From an uncultured Ruminococcus sp. (lineage in GTDB: Bacteria; Bacillota; Clostridia; Oscillospirales; Ruminococcaceae), in NCBI GenBank assembly GCA_946183385.1, contig CAMHBN010000084.1, positions 1 through 7,686 of the forward strand: 7,686 nt of DNA, written 5' to 3'. This document shows positions 1 to 5,883 of the stretch, piece after piece. Both the position numbers and the translations under genes were made by a program. How positions within the stretch are numbered: position 1 is the stretch's first letter; each line of letters starts with the position of its first letter. The notes beneath the pieces are model-generated. The model did not search any database and was not told the origin of the DNA. It saw only the letters and a program-made list of their open reading frames with translations.

Positions 1-176
1 GGGTGCGGCTTCTTGGGAGCCGAGAGCTTTATCGCCCCGAATATGAGCCCGAACATACACGCCGTCGAACACACGAGAGCCGTCCTTTTTATAATGAGCT
101 TTCTTTTGTTTTTCTTTTCGGCATAAGCGTCACGTATCCTGAATACGGCGTCAGCCATCTCTTTAGAATTCTTCAT
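1..176 (-). CDS. Partial single-pass membrane protein, probable anti-sigma partner of the adjacent ECF sigma factor (C-terminus beyond window)
   Basis: Only the first 58 codons lie in the window, and the frame is still open at base 1. The ATG at 176-174 overlaps the end of the upstream sigma gene by 14 nt, exactly as in the paralogous pair at 1530. The visible part has a short basic cytoplasmic tail (residues 1-31, ending KKNKRKLIIKR), one hydrophobic segment (about 32-51) and then SAPKKPH. This matches the 464-aa protein at 1530 in layout and in places in sequence (KRKRRR, then the membrane span, then RPPKKPTP). By analogy the missing part should hold a Thr-rich linker and an ectodomain, possibly with dockerin-like loops. 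That is inference. A purine-rich GGAAAGGGCGGG before the ATG could serve as ribosome-binding site. The anti-sigma role rests on gene order and resemblance alone. The cytoplasmic tail is much shorter than a classical zinc-type anti-sigma domain. Confidence 0.72.
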   Translation of the reverse strand, partial: MKNSKEMADAVFRIRDAYAEKKNKRKLIIKRTALVCSTACMFGLIFGAIKLSAPKKPH

Positions 177-720
177 ATCGAAAGCCCGCCCTTTCCAGTT
201 TTGATCTCAGTGACTTCTTTGCTCTGTACAGCAGGTCGCCGACCTGCCGCTTCGACTTATCCATTACCTCTGATATTTCCTCGGTATCGAGCGCCTCGAA
301 GTACATCAGGTACAGTACCTGATAGTAGTCGGGAGCAAGCTCCTTCATACACCTGTGGAGCTCCATATTGCGCTCTGTTTTCAGATACTCCTTCTCGACA
401 TCTGTGCCGTCCGAGAGCGTTATGCACTCGTCGAACGGCTCTTCCGTGAACCTCGCTCTGTGACGCTTCATATAGTTGTATGCGGCGTTCCGAGCTATGG
501 CATACAGCCACGTCTTGAAGCTGCACTTCCCGTTGAAGCGCGGCTTTTTCACGGCGAGCTTCACGAAGGTGTCCTGCACGATATCCTCCGTCTCGGAGAC
601 GTCCCTGACGATACCGCTGATATACAGGGTCAAGCCGTTGTAATATATGTCGATTATCTCTCTGAGTCCATTATCATCACCATCAAGGAAACGGCGGTAG
701 CGATCCGCATCGTTGCCCAT
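163..720 (-). CDS. ECF-type RNA polymerase sigma factor (paralogue of the one at 992)
   Basis: This 185-aa protein has the usual length and two-domain layout of an ECF sigma factor. Region 2 spans about residues 18-90 and includes ETEDIVQDTFVKL (region 2.2, core polymerase binding) and SFKTWLYAIARNAAYNYMKR (regions 2.3-2.4, -10 recognition). An acidic linker (about 91-118) leads to region 4 (about 120-175), whose helix-turn-helix is EEISEVMDKSKRQVGDLLYRAKKSL. The ATG is preceded by AGGAGG (727-732, complement strand) at good spacing, which fixes the start. The protein aligns with the sigma factor at 992 almost without gaps, with roughly 40-50% identity judged by eye. It should direct RNA polymerase to a small set of promoters when released from its membrane partner, whose gene overlaps its 3' end. 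The base composition looks more GC-rich than the paralogue. The target genes cannot be read from this window. Confidence 0.93.
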   Translation of the reverse strand: MGNDADRYRRFLDGDDNGLREIIDIYYNGLTLYISGIVRDVSETEDIVQDTFVKLAVKKPRFNGKCSFKTWLYAIARNAAYNYMKRHRARFTEEPFDECITLSDGTDVEKEYLKTERNMELHRCMKELAPDYYQVLYLMYFEALDTEEISEVMDKSKRQVGDLLYRAKKSLRSKLERAGFRYEEF

Positions 721-743
721 AGATTTCCTCCTTCGCTGTTAGT

Positions 744-753
744 GCAAATTTGC
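744..753. repeat. Short perfect palindrome in the leader of the leftward sigma gene
   Basis: GCAAATTTGC is a perfect 10-bp palindrome between the leftward promoter and the ribosome-binding site of the sigma gene ending at 720. A second, weaker inverted repeat (AGACA/TGTCT, 766-781) lies beside it. Either could be an operator or part of a leader structure, or could have arisen by chance in this AT-rich stretch. There is no independent support. Confidence 0.25.
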
Positions 754-805
754 TTTCTGTATATTAGACACACGAATGTCTGATTTTTCGCACACTTTTT
801 TCTTT

Positions 806-834
806 ATTATAACGCTGATCGCAGAAAAAAGCAA
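806..834 (-). promoter_or_regulatory. Probable sigma-A promoter for the leftward ECF sigma operon
   Basis: On the complement strand, TTGCTT (829-834) is followed after exactly 17 nt by a perfect TATAAT (806-811). Transcription would start near position 799, giving a leader of about 80 nt before the ATG at 720. The -10 is perfect, and the -35 matches four of six bases of TTGACA. No classical ECF promoter pair (AAC ... CGT) was seen for this gene. Confidence 0.7.
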
Positions 835-859
835 CAGCTCGGAACTCCACAGCCTTTTG

Positions 860-888
860 TTGACAATCAGCGAATTAAAGTATATAAT
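860..888 (+). promoter_or_regulatory. Consensus sigma-A promoter for the rightward ECF sigma/dockerin operon
   Basis: TTGACA (860-865), a 17-nt spacer and TATAAT (883-888) make a perfect housekeeping promoter. Transcription would start near 895, leaving a leader of about 97 nt before the ATG at 992. The -35 boxes of this and the divergent promoter are only 25 bp apart, so one bound regulator could affect both directions. The sequence ATCAGCG occurs in both spacers in inverted orientation (866-872, and 813-819 on the other strand). Confidence 0.85.
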
Positions 889-991
889 GTTAAATAATAA
901 AAATAATGATATCTGCTGCGAGATTCGATAAATTCGGTTGTATAAGTAATGAAGACGGATAAAACACGACCTACTACCAAAAGGAGCTTAT

Positions 992-1543
992 ATGGATAAC
1001 GGTGCAAGTAGCTACCTCCGTTTCCTTGATGGCGACAATGATGCTTTTGTTGAAATAATAAGGCAGTACAAGGACGGTCTTGTATTGTTTATCAATTCCT
1101 TTGTCAACAACATCCATGTATCCGAGGAAGCTGCCGATGAAGCTTTTCTGAAGCTTTACGTCAATAAGCCGCGCTATAAGAGCGGCAACTCGTTCAAGAC
1201 GTGGCTCTACACCATCGGCAGGAATACAGCTTTGAACTACCTGAAAAAGTCAAAGCGTATCAGTTCAGAGCCGATAGAGGACTATTACTACATCTCAGAT
1301 GAAACGGATATTGAATCGGAATACATAAAGGGAGAACAAAACATCATTCTTCATCAGGCGATCAATTCTCTGAACAAGGAATATGCACAGGTACTGCATC
1401 TCATATACTTTGAGGAGCTTACCAATGACGAGACTGCACATATCATGGGGAAAACTCAGAGGCAGCTCTCTGACCTCATTTACCGTGCAAAGAATTCTTT
1501 GCGAAAAGAGCTTGAAAGGAGGGGCTTTGATGGACAGATATGA
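992..1543 (+). CDS. ECF-type RNA polymerase sigma factor
   Basis: This 183-aa protein has complete ECF regions 2 and 4. Region 2 (about residues 18-88) contains SFKTWLYTIGRNTALNYLKK, a clear 2.3-2.4 helix for -10 recognition. Region 4 (about 120-176) carries the helix-turn-helix NDETAHIMGKTQRQLSDLIY followed by RAKNSLRKEL. AAAGGAG sits 8 nt before the ATG, so the start is secure. It is the first gene of a three-gene operon behind a consensus sigma-A promoter, and its last 14 nt overlap the start of the membrane protein gene, suggesting coupled translation. It is a clear paralogue of the divergent sigma gene at 163-720, sharing FLDGD at the N-terminus and the LER-GF ending. It is expected to be held inactive by the membrane protein encoded downstream (inference). 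Its codons look more AT-rich than those of the paralogue. Confidence 0.94.
   Translation: MDNGASSYLRFLDGDNDAFVEIIRQYKDGLVLFINSFVNNIHVSEEAADEAFLKLYVNKPRYKSGNSFKTWLYTIGRNTALNYLKKSKRISSEPIEDYYYISDETDIESEYIKGEQNIILHQAINSLNKEYAQVLHLIYFEELTNDETAHIMGKTQRQLSDLIYRAKNSLRKELERRGFDGQI
1517..1524 (+). promoter_or_regulatory. Ribosome-binding site inside the sigma gene that fixes the start of the dockerin membrane protein
   Basis: AGGAGGGG lies 5 nt before the ATG at 1530, within the codons for the LERRG end of the sigma factor. The open frame runs back to 1383, but no comparable site precedes that ATG, and the 49 extra residues would be encoded antiphase inside the conserved sigma region 4. Confidence 0.8.
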
Positions 1544-2924
1544 AAAAAGCGCGGAGTTTATAATGAAGCGCGGTGACGAGATGATTGCAAAGCGCAAACG
1601 CCGCAGGACTATGATACTGCGTTCGTGCGCTGTTGGTGCGGGAGCAGCGGCTGTGCTCGGTATCGGACTGACGACATTCGCACTCAGACCTCCGAAAAAG
1701 CCAACTCCGAGCCAGTCGGTAATTATTGCCGAGACTGAGACGACCTCGGCTGAGACGACGGCTGCTCCGACTACAGCAGGCACTACTGCTCCGCAGACTG
1801 TGACAACGGAGCAGGAGACTACCGTAACAACTACTGCGATATCTTCTTCCACTCGCAAGACTACAACAATGTTACGCTCGACCACGAAAGCCAGCCGCAC
1901 GACCACAGCTGCGGCTCGGACGACAGAAGCAGCCGCTACCACGACAGCCGCCGTGCAGACATCACCGCCGACGGTTACGAGCTTGGCTCCGACCACGGAG
2001 GACATTGAAGAGCGGATAGCCAATATCGTTATGGAGATGCCCGAAATGATGCCGGTAGTGCAGGCTCTGCCCGCTGTAAACGAGAACGGCGAGCGTATCC
2101 CCACATTTCCGATGATAATCGGAGACGACCGCATTTATCTTAAAATACTGCAATATGACAGGGGAGAGCTCGACTATCCTTTCGACCTGAACGATGACGG
2201 TATTGTTGATATATACGATGTGTTTGAATATGAGGCATATTCGTTCTGCCGTGATCAGTACAACAGGGCAAAGAAATACCCTTACAATTTTGACATGATG
2301 TTTCCCGATATGGAAGTCTTTGAAAGAGCGGCTCAGTTTTCAGGTAGTGGCAGAAATACTTATCTTTTGACCTATTATATGATATATCATAACATTGATA
2401 TTCCGGATACGGAGACTATTGAAGAGAAAGCACGCGAGTATGCCGGCAGCCGACCTTTTCCCGACTATGTGTTTAAGAATTGCAGTGAGAATATAAGCAA
2501 AATAAAACAAAGTTTCGACGGGAATTACGAGCAATACTACGAAGCGCTCAACAGGAAGGAAGAGGATTATCCTGAATTCCTGCTCACAATGTTTAAAAAG
2601 ATAGATTCGGGCGAGCTCTTCCCCGACGCCGATCAGGACGGCTCAGTCGGGTATATGGATATTTATTACATACTTACTTTTTATGCGGAAAAGTCGACGG
2701 GCTATTCAAAGGGGTTGTTCTCCGAAAGCCAAATTGAATGGATAGAAGGGCATTGCGACTTGGACGGGGACGGCTGGGTAAACGTCAAGGAATGTACATG
2801 GCTTATGAATTATCTTTTCTTCTACAAGAAATATGATTATGTGACCCATATCGAGATGGAAATGGAGTACAGGGCTTCAAAAGAACCTCAGAACCCTGTC
2901 ATCACCATAAAGCCGGATACATAA
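1530..2924 (+). CDS. Membrane-anchored dockerin-containing protein, probable anti-sigma factor/sensor
   Basis: The 464-aa protein has a basic cytoplasmic tail (residues 1-27, with KRKRRR), one membrane segment (about 28-52), a Thr/Ala-rich linker (about 68-156) and an extracellular part. Three calcium-loop motifs of the dockerin type are visible: D219-D230 (DLNDDGIVDIYD), D366-D377 (DADQDGSVGYMD) and D410-E421 (DLDGDGWVNVKE). The last two, each followed by an aromatic helix, resemble one dockerin module. A helical stretch of unknown function lies between 231 and 360. There is no catalytic domain. Position, translational overlap with the sigma gene, and topology suggest an anti-sigma factor with an outside sensor. 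Dockerins bind cohesins of scaffoldins, so the signal could be scaffoldin occupancy (inference). The cytoplasmic part is unusually short for an anti-sigma domain, so sigma binding is unproven. It could instead be a surface anchor for cohesin proteins. Confidence 0.8.
   Translation: MDRYEKSAEFIMKRGDEMIAKRKRRRTMILRSCAVGAGAAAVLGIGLTTFALRPPKKPTPSQSVIIAETETTSAETTAAPTTAGTTAPQTVTTEQETTVTTTAISSSTRKTTTMLRSTTKASRTTTAAARTTEAAATTTAAVQTSPPTVTSLAPTTEDIEERIANIVMEMPEMMPVVQALPAVNENGERIPTFPMIIGDDRIYLKILQYDRGELDYPFDLNDDGIVDIYDVFEYEAYSFCRDQYNRAKKYPYNFDMMFPDMEVFERAAQFSGSGRNTYLLTYYMIYHNIDIPDTETIEEKAREYAGSRPFPDYVFKNCSENISKIKQSFDGNYEQYYEALNRKEEDYPEFLLTMFKKIDSGELFPDADQDGSVGYMDIYYILTFYAEKSTGYSKGLFSESQIEWIEGHCDLDGDGWVNVKECTWLMNYLFFYKKYDYVTHIEMEMEYRASKEPQNPVITIKPDT
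1731..1997 (+). repeat. Low-complexity Thr/Ala-rich linker coding region
   Basis: This stretch encodes residues 68-156 of the membrane protein, dominated by Thr and Ala with Ser, Glu, Pro and scattered Arg. It is built from irregular ACN/GCN codon runs without a strict repeat period. Such linkers are common in surface and cellulosomal proteins of ruminococci, often glycosylated, and would extend the dockerin-like part through the cell wall. It also creates a spurious Val-rich open frame on the other strand. Confidence 0.8.
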
Positions 2925-2960
2925 AAACACACGCGAGTCTTAAGAAAAGGAGTTGATTCT

Positions 2961-3653
2961 ATGAAAAAAACAGCAGTTATTATGTCGGCAATCATAGCGG
3001 GGGCTATGGTTCTCCCGACAGCGGCAAACGCCCAAAACGAATACCCGACCTTCCCGACAAGACCAAAAGACATAGAATTCACTGACCTCCCCGAGGAGGA
3101 GCAGAAAGCCTATCTTGAGGGTGTTGAGGCTTACAGAACGGCACTTTGCACGGCATATCAGAACGGTGAGTATGACTGGGATTTCGACCTTGACGGAGAT
3201 ATAGATGTTTTTGACGCATATTATCCTATGCTGCGTTGGTCTGAGCTTTCTATGAGTGAAGAGCGTGACAGCTTCGCGCTAAAAATATGGAGCGAAGAGA
3301 ATAAAACCTATTTACGTACCGCTTTACCATTCACCCATGATATGAGAGAGAAGGTTGACGAAAACGGAGACATTAGCGGCGATGGCTATATAGATGCAAA
3401 GGATTCCTCATATATGTTGTTTGCCATTTTCAGCGACAAAGAGAAAGGCGATGTCAACACCGACGGTAAAATTGACGCTCGTGACGCTTCAAAAATGCTT
3501 TCTTTCTACGCAGATAACTCTGTAAATATCGAAAGCGACTATGTCACCGAGAAAAATATGGAATACCTCGGCGACCTGAACGGCGACGGAAAGGTCGATT
3601 CATCCGATGCGTCATTCGCTCTTGCCGAGTATTCCAAATTAGCTACCGAATAG
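2961..3653 (+). CDS. Secreted dockerin-repeat protein without a catalytic domain
   Basis: The 230-aa protein starts with a typical signal peptide (MKKT, then a hydrophobic core, with likely cleavage after A24 in ANA-Q). Four dockerin-type calcium loops follow: D74-D85 (DFDLDGDIDVFD), D137-D148 (DISGDGYIDAKD), D164-D175 (DVNTDGKIDARD) and D205-D216 (DLNGDGKVDSSD). The last two, with a helix after each, form a canonical type I-like dockerin at the C-terminus. The first resembles the GE-preceded loops of the membrane protein just upstream. No enzyme or carbohydrate-binding domain is seen. AAAGGAG 9 nt before the ATG supports the start. The gene lies 36 nt after the membrane protein and before a terminator, so it is the last gene of the sigma operon. 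It could be a cohesin ligand released as a signal or competitor for the sensor, or a small scaffold-associated protein. Function is unknown. Confidence 0.85.
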   Translation: MKKTAVIMSAIIAGAMVLPTAANAQNEYPTFPTRPKDIEFTDLPEEEQKAYLEGVEAYRTALCTAYQNGEYDWDFDLDGDIDVFDAYYPMLRWSELSMSEERDSFALKIWSEENKTYLRTALPFTHDMREKVDENGDISGDGYIDAKDSSYMLFAIFSDKEKGDVNTDGKIDARDASKMLSFYADNSVNIESDYVTEKNMEYLGDLNGDGKVDSSDASFALAEYSKLATE

Positions 3654-3669
3654 TTTCCTCCATATTACC

Positions 3670-3706
3670 AAATCAGCGGCACCTTAACTGGTGTCGCTGA
3701 TTTTTT
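3670..3706 (+). terminator. Rho-independent terminator of the sigma/dockerin operon
   Basis: A 14-bp stem (left arm 3670-3683, right arm 3690-3703) with one G-T wobble closes on the loop TTAACT. The right arm runs into six to seven T residues. It lies 16 nt after the stop codon of the dockerin protein. Confidence 0.93.
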
Positions 3707-3723
3707 GCTTTGATCAAGCATAA

Positions 3724-3753
3724 TGCACAAAGAATCATTCTTGACTTTGTGCA
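3724..3753. repeat. Perfect 9-bp inverted repeat upstream of the third sigma operon
   Basis: TGCACAAAG (3724-3732) and CTTTGTGCA (3745-3753) are exact inverted copies separated by 12 nt. No T-run follows, so it is not an ordinary terminator. It lies just past the terminator at 3670-3706 and about 175 nt before the next gene, where an operator or RNA hairpin would be plausible. Confidence 0.5.
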
Positions 3754-3820
3754 GTCATACGAAATTTTGGAAAACTTCAAAGTTTTTTCGTCTTTTTCGG
3801 CTCCGAAAGTCACTTATATA

Positions 3821-3847
3821 TGAAAACGGTTCGACTAAAATGATGTC
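3821..3847 (+). promoter_or_regulatory. Candidate ECF-type promoter for the third sigma operon (weak)
   Basis: TGAAAAC (3821-3827) is followed after 16 nt by TGTC (3844-3847). This resembles the AAC-N16-CGTC/CGTA pattern of autoregulated ECF promoters such as those of Bacillus SigW, but the -10 element differs at its first base. An alternative A/T-rich -10 (TATATT, around 3870) lacks a good -35. The rest of 3707-3928 shows no open frame that could be supported. Confidence 0.25.
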
Positions 3848-3915
3848 ACAAAACTGATGCCTGAATCGTTATATTATACAGGACGTCCGAAGGGGAGTAC
3901 CCTACAGAGAGAAAC

Positions 3916-3924
3916 AGGAGGTGA
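3916..3924 (+). promoter_or_regulatory. Strong ribosome-binding site that sets the start of the third sigma gene
   Basis: AGGAGGTGA is a full match to the 16S anti-Shine-Dalgarno complement. It lies directly before the ATG at 3929, 7 nt from the end of AGGAGG. The frame is open back to an ATG at 3857, but that start has no such site, and the 24 extra residues do not resemble an ECF N-terminus. Confidence 0.88.
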
Positions 3925-3928
3925 CGGA

Positions 3929-4462
3929 ATGACAAATACAGAATCCGAAAAACTGCGGCGGCTCTACGATATCTACGAGCAGCCGATGTACAGGATAGCA
4001 TTCGCGATACTCGGCGACTGCGACGCGGCTGAGGATTCCGTATCCGAAGCGTTCCTGAGGCTGATGAAGCACCTTAAACGTATCGGCGAGCCCGAATCTC
4101 CGAAGACGAAAAAGTTCATCATTAAGGTGATACGCAGCACCTCGATAGAGCAGTACCGCAGGCGGCGACACTTCTACAACAGCGAGGCTCCGATAGACGG
4201 CGAGACCTTGCAGATACCCGATAACAGCGTCGATATCGAGCGCGAGGTCTTCGCACGCCAGCCCGCGGAGATACTCGACTGCCTCACCAACGAGGAGCGC
4301 CGACTGCTTATGCTGCGGTGCGGGTACGGGCTGAGCTGGCGCGAGACCGCCGAGCGGCTGTCCGTCTCGGAAGCCGCCGCACGCAAGCGCTTTGAACGTA
4401 TCAAAAAACGACTTATCACTATGAAGGGAGAGCCTGATGATGAAAGCTTCAAAATTACCTAA
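3929..4462 (+). CDS. ECF-type RNA polymerase sigma factor (third, distinct subfamily)
   Basis: This 177-aa protein shows ECF region 2 (about residues 10-82), with AAEDSVSEAFLRLMKHL (2.2) and KKFIIKVIRSTSIEQYRRRR (2.3-2.4). Region 4 (about 112-162) has NEERRLLMLRCGYGLSWRET and the recognition helix SVSEAAARKRFERIKKRL. It differs clearly from the paralogous pair at 163 and 992 and belongs to the common Firmicutes type written as MYRIAFxIL at the N-terminus and LSWRETAERL near the helix-turn-helix. The start is chosen for its perfect AGGAGGTGA site. Its last 26 nt overlap the next gene, a membrane protein, which is the usual sigma/anti-sigma arrangement. Codon use is rather GC-rich. Target genes are unknown, and the transporter permease gene at the right edge is convergent, so it is not in the same transcript. 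Confidence 0.92.
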   Translation: MTNTESEKLRRLYDIYEQPMYRIAFAILGDCDAAEDSVSEAFLRLMKHLKRIGEPESPKTKKFIIKVIRSTSIEQYRRRRHFYNSEAPIDGETLQIPDNSVDIEREVFARQPAEILDCLTNEERRLLMLRCGYGLSWRETAERLSVSEAAARKRFERIKKRLITMKGEPDDESFKIT

Positions 4463-5864
4463 TAGAAAAGAGTGGGAGAAAATAGTGGACGAGGCGTTCT
4501 CGTCGAATGACGAGCACAGCTTTTCGCCGCGCTACACCTCCCGCAAAAATGCGATGATGAGAGGTATAACGATGAAAAGACGTACAGTTGTAAATAAGAG
4601 AAGAAACAGCTCGCGAGCGCTCGTGCTGTCGGTGGCAGCAGTTGCAGCCGCGTTCGTGTTAGTTCCCGCGGGCGTATTCCTCGCAGGCAAGGGCGGCGGA
4701 GCTTCCTCGCCGATGACGGATATGGACGAGCTTGCTGAGACTACAGCTCCCACTGAGGAAACAGTAACTGAGGCAGCGGCAGAAACAGAAGTTGAAGAGA
4801 CCATAACCTTGGAGGACGTGGCTTGCTACGGCTTCAAGAAGCTCCAACTCAACTATGTCCCCGAGGGGTTGGTATATAACGAGGACGGTTCCTACAGCGG
4901 AAAGTACCACAACTTTGAAACAGGCGGGGGGATGTCCAAACTGCTTTTTGTTGCGGACGAGAATCAGCAGCTCGTACGCGATAATTTCAGCTATGATACT
5001 GCCGAGTATGACATTGACGGCAAGCACGTAATAATCAGGTATGGCGAGAAGAATGAAACAATCGAGCCTGAGAATTCTTTCAGCCGATGGATCTTCGTGC
5101 AGTTCAAGGATTCGCCCTATGTAGCGACACTTCACATCACCGACAACTACTCCGATGAAGAGGCGCTGAAGGTCTGCGAGGGAATGGAGCTTGTTGACTG
5201 CGAGGCTGCTGATTTCCGCGTCAATATCTGGAGGGACGATTTTTCAAAGAATCCTGTTACCATGAGCGGAGAGTCCTACAGCGGCGACATAAAAACAGAC
5301 GGCTCAGACAGTGACGGCAGCGAGACAAGCGACTTTGTAGCCAAGGAAGTTGCCGACAGTCTTGTCAATGACTACATTGATTTCTGCAATAAGGTATGGG
5401 GAAGTACTCTCGATGTCGATACCTCGGAAACTATCGTAATGAGCGCGACTGACGCTGAGGGTCACTTGTCCGGCAACGAATACTACCTTGTCACCGACGA
5501 GGAATACACCTCGCTCGCTTCTCTGAGGCAGCGCTGCTACGAGATATTCGACAAGGACAGCGAGCTGGCTGCACTGAAGGGTCTGGCAGTCGAGGACGCT
5601 GACTGGACTAACTACAAGGGAAGCAACTTCGTTGAGAAGGACGGCAGGCTCTATGTGTTCAAGGAGCTTCACGACCATATGGGCATCATCTTCAGCGACG
5701 TGAGAGAGGCTCCGACCGATACAGAGCTCGACGAGAACGACATCATCAGGACGTCCCGCACCTGCAAATACTGCGACGAGGACGACGTGGTGTTCTACTT
5801 CACTATCGCCAGAACCGACGACGGCTGGCGTATTACCGATATAACATCAGACAGAGTTGAATGA
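4437..5864 (+). CDS. Single-pass membrane probable anti-sigma factor with DUF4367-like and additional C-terminal domains
   Basis: The 475-aa protein has a cytoplasmic tail (residues 1-60), a membrane segment (about 61-83), an acidic Thr/Ala/Glu linker (about 90-122) and two extracellular parts. The tail contains EHSFSPRYTSRKNAMM, matching the HxFSxxYxxxK motif often seen at the N-terminus of Firmicutes proteins paired with ECF sigma factors. Residues about 123-262 (LNYVPEGL, then beta-rich sequence ending near LVDCEAADF) resemble the DUF4367 domain. A Ser/Asp/Gly-rich spacer (about 278-300) leads to a C-terminal domain (about 303-475) that ends GWRITDI. This domain loosely recalls IseA-like or NTF2-like folds, which is a tentative reading. 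An ATG three bases further in (4440) is an equal start, and GGGAG precedes both. Overlap with the sigma gene suggests coupled translation. The role as anti-sigma sensor is inferred from context and tail motif. Confidence 0.82.
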   Translation: MMKASKLPNRKEWEKIVDEAFSSNDEHSFSPRYTSRKNAMMRGITMKRRTVVNKRRNSSRALVLSVAAVAAAFVLVPAGVFLAGKGGGASSPMTDMDELAETTAPTEETVTEAAAETEVEETITLEDVACYGFKKLQLNYVPEGLVYNEDGSYSGKYHNFETGGGMSKLLFVADENQQLVRDNFSYDTAEYDIDGKHVIIRYGEKNETIEPENSFSRWIFVQFKDSPYVATLHITDNYSDEEALKVCEGMELVDCEAADFRVNIWRDDFSKNPVTMSGESYSGDIKTDGSDSDGSETSDFVAKEVADSLVNDYIDFCNKVWGSTLDVDTSETIVMSATDAEGHLSGNEYYLVTDEEYTSLASLRQRCYEIFDKDSELAALKGLAVEDADWTNYKGSNFVEKDGRLYVFKELHDHMGIIFSDVREAPTDTELDENDIIRTSRTCKYCDEDDVVFYFTIARTDDGWRITDITSDRVE

Positions 5865-5883
5865 AAGAAATACGATAAATCAG

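Noticed and set aside
3..449. 148-aa open frame on the plus strand
   Set aside because: It is antisense to the leftward sigma factor and its partner, both of which show clear family motifs. It has no ribosome-binding site or recognisable domain.
841..865. GGAAC at 841 as an ECF -35 element for the rightward sigma gene
   Set aside because: No CGT-type -10 lies at the expected distance, while a perfect sigma-A promoter overlaps the region.
1383..1529. N-terminal extension of the dockerin membrane protein to an upstream ATG
   Set aside because: It runs out of phase through the conserved sigma region 4. The ATG at 1530 has AGGAGGGG 5 nt upstream, and the paralogous pair uses the same overlap.
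1295..2134. 279-aa open frame on the complement strand
   Set aside because: It is antisense to the sigma and Thr/Ala-rich coding region. Its Val/Ala-rich composition is what reverse-complemented ACN/GCN codons give, and the real genes on the other strand are well supported.
3771..3792. AAAAC ... CGTC as an ECF promoter upstream of the third sigma gene
   Set aside because: The gap from AAC to CGTC is only 13 nt, too short for the usual 16-17 nt spacing.
3857..3928. N-terminal extension of the third sigma factor
   Set aside because: The extra 24 residues do not look like ECF sequence, and the ATG at 3929 follows a perfect AGGAGGTGA.
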